A stretch of 64,000 bases of DNA, from positions 1 through 64,000 of the forward strand of contig SVJU01000007.1 of assembly GCA_015068825.1 (NCBI GenBank), read 5' to 3'. Made by a program: the position numbers and the translations under genes. The notes under the pieces are model-generated. The model had not been told where the DNA came from, did no database searches, and saw only the letters and a list, made by a program, of their open reading frames with translations. This DNA is from Oscillospiraceae bacterium. Its GTDB lineage: Bacteria; Bacillota; Clostridia; UMGS1810. This document shows positions 1 to 8,116 of the stretch, in pieces. Each line of letters starts with the position of its first letter. Positions within the stretch are counted from its first letter, which is position 1.

Positions 1-315
1 TGTGATTACAACACTTAATTTATCAACAGGAACAACCTTTGATGCATCACCTATTTGCAATGCCTTGTAATAACACAACCAAGAAGCACCCGTTGCCAAC
101 CCTGAGAGGACAAGAAACAACCAGCTTCGTTTGCTTATTACAGCAATTCCGTTTTGTGCATTCGTAATAAATACCATTCCCCAAGCCATAACTACCACTA
201 CAACCGTTCTGATTGCTGTTGCAAGATTTGAGTTAACTCCTTCAATGCCGACCTTAGCCAGTATAGATGTAAGCGCTGCAAAAATTGCAGACAGTAATGC
301 AAGTATAAACCACAT
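1..315 (-). CDS. EamA-family (DMT) transporter, 3' end outside window
   Basis: This is the first 105 residues of a multi-helix membrane protein that continues past the left edge. The N-terminus is a hydrophobic helix beginning MWFILALLSAIFAALTSILAK, followed by an R/T-rich turn and a second helix rich in V and M. A third segment has the GLATGASWLCYYKAL signature typical of EamA/DMT permeases, which export or exchange small metabolites. The ATG at 313-315 is preceded by GGAGGG at 325-330. The substrate cannot be told. EamA domains occur as single 140-residue proteins or as fused pairs, and the visible part cannot distinguish these. Confidence 0.8.
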   Translation of the reverse strand, partial: MWFILALLSAIFAALTSILAKVGIEGVNSNLATAIRTVVVVVMAWGMVFITNAQNGIAVISKRSWLFLVLSGLATGASWLCYYKALQIGDASKVVPVDKLSVVIT

Positions 316-357
316 AGAATATTACCCTCCCCAAATTCTTATTTATCTGTTCGACAA

Positions 358-373
358 TTTTCGACATATCCAT
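358..373 (+). repeat. Box copy 1 (TTTTCGACATATCCAT)
   Basis: First of three copies of a 16-bp box. The others are at 872-887 (identical) and 1065-1080 (one change). Each copy lies beside an inverted-repeat element, giving the order box, element 1, box, element 2, box. Confidence 0.7.
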
Positions 374-406
374 TATAAAGACTGTATAATTTAAATGCCA
401 CGCACC

Positions 407-857
407 AAAGCCTCCCTTGCCTAAAGGGAGGTGTCAGTCGCAGACTGACGGAGGGATTCTTTAACAGCATTATCAATATACTGACACACTCCCCCAAAAT
501 TTTTATTAACTTCGTTATTAGGTATTCTAATAACCGTCAAGTTCCTTTTCTCAATTCTTTCTGTTCTGACCTTATCTTTTAATAAACCTTTTTCCTCATA
601 GTGTTGAGAGCCATCAAGCTCTATTATCAATCTTGCACCATGACAATAAAAATCCACTATATAATTATCAATTATCTTTTGCCTTAAAAATCTAATGGGA
701 TAACTTTTCAAGAAATCATACCAAAGATGTCGTTCTTCTTTTGTCATATTTTTTCTCAAAGTTCTTGCATTGGTAGTTAAATCCGTATTATGTTTTCTCT
801 CCATATATCCCTCCACCACCTTCGGTGGTCCCCCTCCCTTTAGGCAAGGGAGGCTTT
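407..857. mobile_element. 451-bp inverted-repeat element carrying a DUF559 gene
   Basis: The two ends are perfect 25-bp inverted repeats (407-431 and 833-857), each of which is itself a hairpin. Each end continues inward with an 18-bp spacer containing a second hairpin (433-449 on the left, 815-829 on the right, different sequences) and then an 8-bp inverted match (450-457 and 807-814, GGAGGGAT). Both arms are therefore exactly 51 bp with the same architecture. The only gene inside is the DUF559 endonuclease. Its ribosome binding site is the inner GGAGGG of the right arm, and its stop codon lies in the left terminal repeat. No transposase is visible. Mobility is inferred from architecture only. 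Confidence 0.75.
421..804 (-). CDS. DUF559 (VSR-like) endonuclease-domain protein
   Basis: A 127-residue protein of the DUF559 family, which has the very-short-patch-repair/PD-(D/E)xK endonuclease fold. Visible motifs are the N-terminal helix with TKEERHLWYDFL (about residues 21-32) and FLRQKIIDNYIVDFY (D51). The core is LIIELDGSQH, with E62, D64 and H68 as likely metal or catalytic residues. The ATG at 802-804 follows GGAGGG at a good distance. An upstream extension of 73 codons in the same frame runs through repeat DNA and has no plausible start. The C-terminus is encoded by the left arm of the surrounding element. Its role is unknown; DUF559 genes are often small accessory genes associated with repeats. 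Activity is inferred. Confidence 0.85.
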   Translation of the reverse strand: MERKHNTDLTTNARTLRKNMTKEERHLWYDFLKSYPIRFLRQKIIDNYIVDFYCHGARLIIELDGSQHYEEKGLLKDKVRTERIEKRNLTVIRIPNNEVNKNFGGVCQYIDNAVKESLRQSATDTSL

Positions 858-871
858 TTTGATTTTGCCTT

Positions 872-887
872 TTTTCGACATATCCAT
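872..887 (+). repeat. Box copy 2 (TTTTCGACATATCCAT)
   Basis: Identical to the copy at 358-373. Similarity to the third copy extends further, over ATTGCGA and GGTTTAGATGCA (to about 915), so copies 2 and 3 are imperfect direct repeats of roughly 45 bp flanking element 2. Confidence 0.7.
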
Positions 888-921
888 ATTGCGACACACA
901 AGGTTTAGATGCAAACCTTTC

Positions 922-1052
922 AAAGGCTTCTCCTTGAGGAGAGGCTCCGCCATAGGCGGTGGTGAGGTGTAGATTGCGAAAACAATCGTTATTCATTTCC
1001 ACCTCATCCGAGTTGCTACGCAACCCACCTTCCCCTCAAGGGGAAGGCTTTT
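922..1052. mobile_element. Short gene-less relative of the inverted-repeat element (MITE-like)
   Basis: Same plan as the 451-bp element but only 131 bp. A terminal hairpin around CTCCTTGAGGAG on the left faces CCCCTCAAGGGG on the right, and the two ends are imperfect inverted repeats starting AAAG. Inner hairpins are at 947-959 (CCGCC/GGCGG) and 1012-1024 (GTTGC/GCAAC). Each is followed by an inverted GAGGTG match (964-969 and 1000-1005). Only about 30 bp lies between the arms, so no gene fits. It is best read as a non-autonomous derivative. Confidence 0.65.
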
Positions 1053-1064
1053 TGTTTTCGTCAT

Positions 1065-1080
1065 TTTTCAACATATCCAT
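1065..1080 (+). repeat. Box copy 3 (TTTTCAACATATCCAT)
   Basis: Third copy of the 16-bp box, with G to A at one position. It ends the array on the right. Confidence 0.6.
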
Positions 1081-1156
1081 ATTGCGAGATGTAAGGTTTA
1101 GATGCAGCTTATTTTTGGCTACAATCAGCCTGCTCTTCTACATTTTATACCCTTCC

Positions 1157-1717
1157 TTATTTTTTTATCTCAATTTGCATCTCTTTACACATCAAATTTC
1201 CATATCTATTACCAAAGGACTGGACTATGCTCATATATCTATTTTTATGTAACTCAACATCCTTGTTCTTTTCTAAAGCTTCCACTAAGTCACACAAACT
1301 CTCAACCATCTGTGATAATTCTTTACCCGAAACACCTTCAAATAAAAACAGCATATGCTGTAAAGGAATTATATGTTTTTGCAACATTAAAAGTGCCTCA
1401 ACTCCATTAAATACATTATCATCTTTTTCATAAAAGCAATAGTTAAACATTTTTCTGTAAGCATTGATTCCATTTACTCTGCTTAGTTGATTTGAAAATG
1501 ATTCAAGCCTTTGAAACGCAAAATATGCTTGAAATCTTTTTTCGAATAAAGCTATTTTGTTTTGCTCATATGCAATTTTTCTAGGAATCCTGATTGCAAA
1601 CATCAAAGCAACAGCAGATATTATCACGCCAACAATTGTAAATATCATTTGTATATAATCTAAGCAACCAGGTTCGCTTAAAGATTTAATAGCATCAATC
1701 AAATCATTGTTGATCAT
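1157..1717 (-). CDS. Hypothetical protein with one N-terminal membrane segment
   Basis: A 186-residue protein not assigned to a family. One clear transmembrane segment spans about residues 24-42 (start MINNDLIDAI). A basic turn (RIPRKI) and a long, mainly helical, charged domain follow, which would lie in the cytoplasm by the positive-inside rule. The start at 1717 is chosen because an in-frame ATG seven codons upstream would place the AAAGGAGG ribosome binding site inside the coding sequence. The gene stands alone beside the repeat array and points away from the topoisomerase genes. Small single-TM proteins of this shape are common accessory genes. No function is proposed. Confidence 0.7.
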   Translation of the reverse strand: MINNDLIDAIKSLSEPGCLDYIQMIFTIVGVIISAVALMFAIRIPRKIAYEQNKIALFEKRFQAYFAFQRLESFSNQLSRVNGINAYRKMFNYCFYEKDDNVFNGVEALLMLQKHIIPLQHMLFLFEGVSGKELSQMVESLCDLVEALEKNKDVELHKNRYMSIVQSFGNRYGNLMCKEMQIEIKK

Positions 1718-1951
1718 CCATTTTCCTCCTTTAATCAATCATGTAAATCCACAACTTTTTGAATCCACCTTTATAAAACTTAATGATTTTGACATTTTTC
1801 GACAACCTCTTACATTGCTCATATCAAGTTAGACAAAAAATTGTATCAACAATTCAATTTTCGACGAAATTATTATAACACAAACCTTTTAAACAAACAA
1901 CATTTTTTTGGTTTATTTATCCTTTTTTAAATTTTTCTTTCATTAATATAC

Positions 1952-1981
1952 TTGACAACAAAATGTTGTATATTGTAAAAT
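1952..1981 (+). promoter_or_regulatory. Promoter of the topoisomerase operon, with a palindrome
   Basis: TTGACA at 1952-1957 and TAAAAT at 1976-1981 with an 18-bp spacer. A perfect palindrome, ACAACA-AAA-TGTTGT (1955-1969), overlaps the -35 and spacer and could be a repressor site. The rest of 1718-2017 holds no gene that I can see. Confidence 0.6.
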
Positions 1982-2017
1982 ATAAATAGTATACATATTG
2001 TGCAAGGTGGTAGAATA

Positions 2018-4012
2018 ATGGCTAAAAAATCTAATAACGATTATACCAACGAAAGTATATCTAAACTATCGGGTGAAGACAGGGTACGATTAAAACCTGC
2101 GGTAATATTTGGTTCTGATGGTTTAGAGGGCTGTGAACACGCAGTTTTTGAAATTCTTTCAAACTCAATCGACGAGGCAAGAGAAGGCTACGGAAGCATT
2201 ATCGAAGTAAGAAAATATCTTGACAACTCTATTGAGGTTACCGACTACGGCAGAGGTGTACCTGTTGACTACAACGCAAACGAAGGAATGTTTAACTGGG
2301 AGCTTGTATTCTGTGAGCTATATGCCGGCGGTAAATACAAAACCAATTCGGGCGAAAACTACGAATACAGCCTTGGTACAAACGGTCTTGGTGCGTGTGC
2401 AACACAGTATTCATCGGAATATATGGATGTTTGTGTATACCGTGACGGATATAAATATGACTTACACTTTGAAAAGGGTAAAAATATTGGCGGACTTAAA
2501 AAAGAAGAATACAACTACAAACACACCAGAACACAAATTAAATGGCGTCCTGATTTAGAAGTTTTTACTGATATAAATATTCCTGCCGAATTTTTTCACG
2601 ATATTATGAAAAAACAGGCTATTGTAAACAAAGGTTTAAAACTTGTTTTTAAAAACGAAGTAGAACCGAGAAAATTTGAAGAAACCGAATATTTATACAA
2701 CAACGGTATTGTTGACTATGTAAACGAAGTTGCTGGAAGCGATGCGCTTACCGAAGTTAAATACATTGAATGTGAAAGAAGGGGCCGCGACAGAGAGGAC
2801 AGAGATGATTACAATGTTAAAATGTCTTTTTCTTTCTGTTTTTCAAACAAAGCATCACTTTTGGAATACTACCACAACTCAAGCTATCTTGAGCATGGCG
2901 GTTCGCCCGACAAAGCCGTTACAAACGCATTCACCTACGCAATAGATAAATATTTAAAACAAAATTCAAAATATAATAAAAACGAAAGCAAAATTAATTT
3001 TAACGATGTTAAAGATTGTTTAATTTTAGTATCTAATTCATTATCTACTGTTACAAGCTATGCAAACCAGACTAAAAAAGCAATAAACAATGTATTTATT
3101 GCTGAGGCAATGACAGAATTTCTACGACACGAATTAGAGGTTTATTTTATTGAAAACAAGGTTGAGGCAGACAAAATTGCCGCGCAGGTGCTTGTAAACA
3201 AAAGAAGTCGTGAGCATGCTGAAAAAACAAGAATAAACATTGCAAAAAAATTAAGCGGAAATATTGACATAAACAACAGAGTTCAAAAATTTGTTGACTG
3301 CCGTACAAAAGACATATCAAGACGCGAGCTTTACATTGTTGAGGGTGACTCTGCTTTAGGCTCGTGTAAGCTTGGCAGGGACTCTGAATTTCAGGCAATT
3401 ATGCCGGTTAGAGGTAAAATTTTGAACTGTCTTAAAGCCGACCTTGAAAAAATATTTAAATCGGACATTATTGTGGACCTTTTAAAAGTTATGGGTTGCG
3501 GTGTTGAGATAAGTGCAAAAAATGCTAAAAATGTATCTGAATTTGATATAAACAATTTAAGATGGAACAAAATTATTATATGTACCGATGCCGATGTTGA
3601 CGGTTTCCAGATAAGAACACTTATTCTTGCAATGCTAAAACGCTTAACTCCTACTCTTATTACAGAAGGAAAGGTATTTATTGCAGAATCGCCATTGTTT
3701 GAAATAAGTGCAAAAAGCGGAACATATTTTGCATACAGCGAAAAAGAAAAAAATGATATATTAAAAGAACTTGGCGACAAGGACAAACCTTCTATTCAGC
3801 GTTCAAAAGGTCTTGGTGAAAACGAACCCGATATGATGTGGCAAACCACAATGAATCCAGAAACAAGGCGTCTTATTAAGGTGCTTGATGATGAAGATAA
3901 GTTTTTAACAGAGCACACCTTTGATATGCTTTTGGGTGATAATCTTCAGGCAAGAAAAGATTATATTACTACCAACGGACACGAATATTTAGATATGCTT
4001 GATTTGAGCTAA
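2018..4012 (+). CDS. parE: Type IIA DNA topoisomerase subunit B (ParE/GyrB-like)
   Basis: The ATPase subunit of a type IIA topoisomerase, 664 residues. It has an N-terminal GHKL ATPase domain (SNSIDEAREGYG, VTDYGRGVPVD, LGTNGLGACATQ) and a transducer with a QTKK loop (SYANQTKKAI). The TOPRIM domain has EGDSALG near residue 442 and TDADVDG near residue 525. The C-terminal part has QRSKGLGE and TTMNPETR. ATG 2018 follows AAGGTGG at 2004-2010. An in-frame GTG at 2000 is less likely. Several invariant blocks differ from textbook enzymes, for example TDADVDGFQIRT in place of GAHIRT. It is paired with the A subunit 45 bp downstream. Being far from dnaA-type genes and paired like parE-parC, it is more likely topoisomerase IV than gyrase; the name is tentative. 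Confidence 0.88.
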   Translation: MAKKSNNDYTNESISKLSGEDRVRLKPAVIFGSDGLEGCEHAVFEILSNSIDEAREGYGSIIEVRKYLDNSIEVTDYGRGVPVDYNANEGMFNWELVFCELYAGGKYKTNSGENYEYSLGTNGLGACATQYSSEYMDVCVYRDGYKYDLHFEKGKNIGGLKKEEYNYKHTRTQIKWRPDLEVFTDINIPAEFFHDIMKKQAIVNKGLKLVFKNEVEPRKFEETEYLYNNGIVDYVNEVAGSDALTEVKYIECERRGRDREDRDDYNVKMSFSFCFSNKASLLEYYHNSSYLEHGGSPDKAVTNAFTYAIDKYLKQNSKYNKNESKINFNDVKDCLILVSNSLSTVTSYANQTKKAINNVFIAEAMTEFLRHELEVYFIENKVEADKIAAQVLVNKRSREHAEKTRINIAKKLSGNIDINNRVQKFVDCRTKDISRRELYIVEGDSALGSCKLGRDSEFQAIMPVRGKILNCLKADLEKIFKSDIIVDLLKVMGCGVEISAKNAKNVSEFDINNLRWNKIIICTDADVDGFQIRTLILAMLKRLTPTLITEGKVFIAESPLFEISAKSGTYFAYSEKEKNDILKELGDKDKPSIQRSKGLGENEPDMMWQTTMNPETRRLIKVLDDEDKFLTEHTFDMLLGDNLQARKDYITTNGHEYLDMLDLS

Positions 4013-4057
4013 ATCTGAAATCCATTCAAAATTTTTAATTTGAAAGGAATGTTAAAT

Positions 4058-6232
4058 TTGGCAAACCATACAGAACAAAAAATAACCGATACTTTAAAAG
4101 AAAATTATATGCCCTATGCAATGAGTGTAATTATTTCCAGGGCAATACCCGAAATTGACGGCTTTAAGCCTTCGCACAGAAAGCTTTTATACACTATGTA
4201 TAAAATGGGTCTTATAAACGGAAAACAGAGAAAATCTGCAAACATCGTTGGTGAAACAATGAAATTAAATCCCCACGGTGATGGTGCAATTTATGAAACA
4301 ATGGTGCGTCTTACAAGGGGTAACGAGGCACTTTTACACCCGTTTATTGATTCAAAGGGTAACTTTGCAAAACAGTATTCAAGAGATATGGCTTATGCCG
4401 CATCACGTTATACAGAGGTAAAGCTTGAAGAAATATGTAAAGAGGTTTTTGGCGACATTGACAAAAATACCGTTGACTTTGTAAACAACTACGACGGCAC
4501 AATGACAGAGCCTACACTTCTTCCAGTTGCTTTTCCAAATATTTTAGTAAATCCTAATCAGGGTATTGCAGTTGGTATGGCAAGCTGTATACCAAGCTTT
4601 AACTTAAAAGAAGTATGCGACACAACAATTGCATATCTTAAAAATCCTAAATGCGACATTGCAAAAACACTTCTTGCTCCCGATTTTTCAACAGGCGGCG
4701 AGCTGGTTTTAGATAATAATGCACTTGAGGCAATTTATAATACAGGAAGAGGCAGTATAAAGGTAAGGTCAAAATACCGCTACGATAAGAAAAACTCTCT
4801 TATTGAGGTTTATGAAATACCTTATACCACAACAAGTGAAGCCATAATTGATAAAATCATAGAGCTTATAAAAGGCGGAAAAATAAAAGAAATTACAGAT
4901 ATCCGTGATGAAACCGACTTAAAAGGTTTAAAAATTACAATCGACATAAAAAGAAGTGCAAATCCTGATCTTCTTATGACAAAGCTATTTAAGCTTACAC
5001 CACTTGAAGATTCGTTTAGCTGTAATATGAATGTACTTATAGGCACAACTCCAATGGTTTTGGGTGTGCGTGATGTTCTGTTCCACTGGACAGAATTCAG
5101 AATGGGATGTATAAAAAGAAAAATCAACTACGACTTAAACAAAATTACAATGCGTCTTCACCTTTTGGAAGGTCTTAAAAAGATACTTCTTGACCTTGAC
5201 AAAGCAATAGACATTATCAGAAAAACTGAAAAAGACGAAGATGTTGTTCCAAACCTTATGAAAGGTTTTGACATCGACGAAATTCAGGCAAACTTTATTG
5301 CTGATATAAAGCTTCGTAATCTTAACAAAGAATATATTTTAAACAGAATAAAAGATGTTGACGATTTAAAAGATGAGCTTGACAGATTAAATTATATTTT
5401 ATCTGAAGATAAAGAAATTAAAAAGATTATTATTGAAGATTTAAAACGAATTTCTAAAAAATACGGCAAAGAAAGAAAAACAACCATTATTACAAACGAC
5501 GAAGTTGAAGTTTATGAAGAGGATTCGTTTATTGAAGATTATAATTTAAAAATCTTTCTTACAAATGACGGTTACCTTAAAAAGATTTCTCAGGTCAGTC
5601 TTCGTTCAAGCTCAACTCAAAAAGTAAAAGACGGCGACTTTATTGTTTTAGAGCAGGAAACAACAAACAGAGCCGACCTTGTACTTATTAGCAACATGGG
5701 TAATGCATACAAACTAAAAATGCATGAAATTGCCGACTGCAAGGCAAGCGACTGGGGACATTTTGCTCCTAACATTGCCAAAATGGAACAAGGCGAAAAA
5801 ATTGTTTTTGCAATTGCTACACTTGACTACAAAGGTGATTTATTGTATTTCTTTGAAAACGGAAAAGTTGCAAGAGTTACATTAAATAGCTATGAAACAA
5901 AAACTAATCGTAAAAAACTTATTAATGCATACAGTTTAAAATCAAATCTTGTTACAGTTAAACACATAACCGAAGAAAAAGATATGATTATTTACAGCTC
6001 TATTGATAAAGTAATGGTATTTTCATCAAGCTGTTTAGCACCAAAAACAACCCGTGATACTCAAGGTGTTGCAGTTATGAATATGAAAAAGAAAAGCATT
6101 GTTACAAATGCCGATTTTGCCGAAAATTCTTCACTTTCGGATATTGAATATTACAAAACAAAAAATGTTCCTGCAACGGGGTATTATTTAAAAGATGAAG
6201 ATGATCCAAACACACAATTAAGTTTATTTTAA
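4058..6232 (+). CDS. parC: Type IIA DNA topoisomerase subunit A (ParC/GyrA-like)
   Basis: The DNA-cleaving subunit, 724 residues. The winged-helix and tower core runs from ISRAIPEIDGFKPSHRK (about residue 26) through the AASRYTE motif, whose Tyr118 is the predicted nucleophile, to the NILVNPNQGIAVGMAS block. A coiled coil and a short C-terminal beta-propeller region follow. No GyrA box (QRRGGKG) is visible, which favours topoisomerase IV over gyrase. The quinolone-determining helix reads NPHGDGAIYET, so Gly76 and Glu80 occupy the positions of E. coli GyrA Ser83 and Asp87. The TTG start at 4058 is chosen because AAAGGA at 4043-4048 lies 9 bases upstream; the ATG at 4049 is too close to it. Co-transcribed with the B subunit. 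Confidence 0.88.
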   Translation: MANHTEQKITDTLKENYMPYAMSVIISRAIPEIDGFKPSHRKLLYTMYKMGLINGKQRKSANIVGETMKLNPHGDGAIYETMVRLTRGNEALLHPFIDSKGNFAKQYSRDMAYAASRYTEVKLEEICKEVFGDIDKNTVDFVNNYDGTMTEPTLLPVAFPNILVNPNQGIAVGMASCIPSFNLKEVCDTTIAYLKNPKCDIAKTLLAPDFSTGGELVLDNNALEAIYNTGRGSIKVRSKYRYDKKNSLIEVYEIPYTTTSEAIIDKIIELIKGGKIKEITDIRDETDLKGLKITIDIKRSANPDLLMTKLFKLTPLEDSFSCNMNVLIGTTPMVLGVRDVLFHWTEFRMGCIKRKINYDLNKITMRLHLLEGLKKILLDLDKAIDIIRKTEKDEDVVPNLMKGFDIDEIQANFIADIKLRNLNKEYILNRIKDVDDLKDELDRLNYILSEDKEIKKIIIEDLKRISKKYGKERKTTIITNDEVEVYEEDSFIEDYNLKIFLTNDGYLKKISQVSLRSSSTQKVKDGDFIVLEQETTNRADLVLISNMGNAYKLKMHEIADCKASDWGHFAPNIAKMEQGEKIVFAIATLDYKGDLLYFFENGKVARVTLNSYETKTNRKKLINAYSLKSNLVTVKHITEEKDMIIYSSIDKVMVFSSSCLAPKTTRDTQGVAVMNMKKKSIVTNADFAENSSLSDIEYYKTKNVPATGYYLKDEDDPNTQLSLF

Positions 6233-6298
6233 TATTTTTGTTACTTTTCCAATTTTTAGGGTATATATATTATAGTTTATGTTTAGGAGTTGATTTTG

Positions 6299-8014
6299 TT
6301 GAAAAACTATCCATTATATGAAGTTGATGAAATTACATCGCTGAAAGATATGCTTGAAAACAGCGTAAAAAAATTTGGTGATAAAACTGCCTTTTTAAAA
6401 AAGGACGATAAAAAAGGTCCTTATCAGTCTGTAACCTTCAATGAATTTTACAAAGATGTAGAGGGTCTTGGTACTGCATTTTTAAGAATGGAAATGTCGG
6501 GCAAAAAAATTGCTGTTATAGGTCCTAACAGATACGAATGGGCTGTTACCTATCTTTCTGTTGTAAATGGCGAAAGCATGATCGTTCCTATTGACAAAGA
6601 GCTTCCTTACGAAGACTGGTCAAATCTTTTAAAAATTGCTGAAGTTTCATGTGTTGTTTATTCATCAAAATACAGCGAGGATATGATAAGAGCAAGAGAA
6701 GAAAATCCAAACTTAAGATATCTTGTAAATATGGATTTGGAAGACAATACCGATCTTGAAATAAGCTTTAAAAAGCTTTTGGCATCAGGCAAAATGATGG
6801 TTAACGAAGGTGATTTGAGCTTTAAGAATGTTAAAATCAATCCTGAAGAAGCACAGATAATTCTTTTCACATCAGGAACAACTGCAATGTCAAAAGGTGT
6901 TTTATTATCACACAAAAACATTGCTACATCACTTATGTCTATGTCTTCTATGACATACATAGGACCCGATGATGTATTTTTATCTATACTTCCACTTCAC
7001 CATACTTATGAATGTACCTGCGGATTTTTGTGTCCGTTATACAGAGGTTCAACTATTGCTTACTGCGATGGTCTTAAATATATTCTCAAAAATATTGAAG
7101 AGAGCAAAACAACTCTTATGCTCTGTGTTCCTGCAGTGCTTGATGCAATGTATAAAAGAATATGGAGTGCCGCTAAGAAAAATAAAATTGACGGCACATT
7201 AAGAAAAGGTCTTAAAATTTCAAAAGCTCTTATGAAAGCAAAAATTGACATAAGAAAGAAAATTTTCAAAAAAATTCACGATACATTTGGCGGACATTTC
7301 AGAATGTTTGTTGTTGGTGCTGCTGCAGTTAATCCCGAAGTTGCACAAGGTCTTTATGATTTTGGTTTTCTTGTTATTCAGGGCTATGGAATTACAGAGT
7401 GCTCTCCTATTGTAACACTTAACCGTGATGTTAACTTCCGTCATGATTCTGCAGGTCAGGCTGTTCCTGTTAACGAAGTTAAAATTGTTGATAAAAACGC
7501 CGACGGCATTGGTGAAATTGTTTGCCGTGGTTCAAACGTTATGATTGGTTACTACAAAAATCAGGAAGAAACCGACAAGGTTATTGTTGACGGTTGGTTC
7601 CATACAGGTGATTTAGGATATATGGATGACGAAGGCTTCTGCCACATTACAGGAAGAAAGAAAAGTGTTATCGTTACAAGCAATGGTAAAAACATTTTCC
7701 CTGAAGAGCTTGAAATTTTCCTTAACGAGAATGAATATATTTTAGAAAGTATGGTTTACGGCGAAGAAAACGAACAAGACGGCGAAACATATCTTTGTGC
7801 TTTAATCGTTCCCAAATACGACGAAATAAAGAAAACATTCGGAGAAGATGTTTCTGACGACAAAGTAAAAGAGCTTATTGAAGAAGCTGTTAAATCTGTT
7901 AACAAGCGTAATCCTTTATACAAGTATATAAGAAAATACGAAATAAGAGAAAACGAACTTATAAAAACAACAACTGGTAAAATTAAAAGATATCTTGAAA
8001 TTCCTAAAAAATAA
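6299..8014 (+). CDS. AMP-dependent acyl-CoA ligase (long-chain fatty acid type)
   Basis: Adenylates a carboxylic acid with ATP and transfers it to CoA; the family includes long-chain fatty acid-CoA ligases. It has about 571 residues. Motifs in order: P-loop-like LFTSGTTAMSKG (about 189), GYGITECSP (about 362), the hinge GWFHTGDLGYMDDEG, GRKKSVIVTSNGKNIFPEELE, and the C-terminal catalytic lysine in TTGKIKRY (about 561). The likely start is TTG 6299, 9 bases after GGAG; TTG 6296 and 6290 are alternatives. It is followed by a strong terminator. The acid substrate is not determined by sequence. It may feed lipid synthesis or beta-oxidation, but no other fatty acid gene is adjacent. Confidence 0.88.
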   Translation: MKNYPLYEVDEITSLKDMLENSVKKFGDKTAFLKKDDKKGPYQSVTFNEFYKDVEGLGTAFLRMEMSGKKIAVIGPNRYEWAVTYLSVVNGESMIVPIDKELPYEDWSNLLKIAEVSCVVYSSKYSEDMIRAREENPNLRYLVNMDLEDNTDLEISFKKLLASGKMMVNEGDLSFKNVKINPEEAQIILFTSGTTAMSKGVLLSHKNIATSLMSMSSMTYIGPDDVFLSILPLHHTYECTCGFLCPLYRGSTIAYCDGLKYILKNIEESKTTLMLCVPAVLDAMYKRIWSAAKKNKIDGTLRKGLKISKALMKAKIDIRKKIFKKIHDTFGGHFRMFVVGAAAVNPEVAQGLYDFGFLVIQGYGITECSPIVTLNRDVNFRHDSAGQAVPVNEVKIVDKNADGIGEIVCRGSNVMIGYYKNQEETDKVIVDGWFHTGDLGYMDDEGFCHITGRKKSVIVTSNGKNIFPEELEIFLNENEYILESMVYGEENEQDGETYLCALIVPKYDEIKKTFGEDVSDDKVKELIEEAVKSVNKRNPLYKYIRKYEIRENELIKTTTGKIKRYLEIPKK

Positions 8015-8020
8015 TTCTGC

Positions 8021-8057
8021 AAAAGGCACTTGTTTATTTAAAAACAAGTGCCTTTTT
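8021..8057 (+). terminator. Rho-independent terminator after the acyl-CoA ligase
   Basis: Long perfect stem (AAAGGCACTTGTTT with its complement) and a T run. Confidence 0.9.
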
Positions 8058-8058
8058 A

Positions 8059-8087
8059 TTGCTTTTTTACAAATTTTATACTATAAT
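8059..8087 (+). promoter_or_regulatory. Promoter of the histidine phosphatase gene
   Basis: TTGCTT at 8059-8064, 17-bp spacer, TATAAT at 8082-8087, 29 bp upstream of the start codon. Confidence 0.6.
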
Positions 8088-8116
8088 GATAAAGTAATAA
8101 AAACGAGGTGATATTA

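Noticed and set aside
805..1023. 73-codon upstream extension of the DUF559 gene
   Set aside because: It reads through hairpin repeats, has no ribosome binding site, and the ATG at 804 is directly preceded by GGAGGG.
350..1804. Cluster of TTCGACA, the reverse complement of a Spo0A box
   Set aside because: Two of the four copies are part of the 16-bp repeated box, and the others are not placed at a promoter. Repetition explains the enrichment better than Spo0A control.
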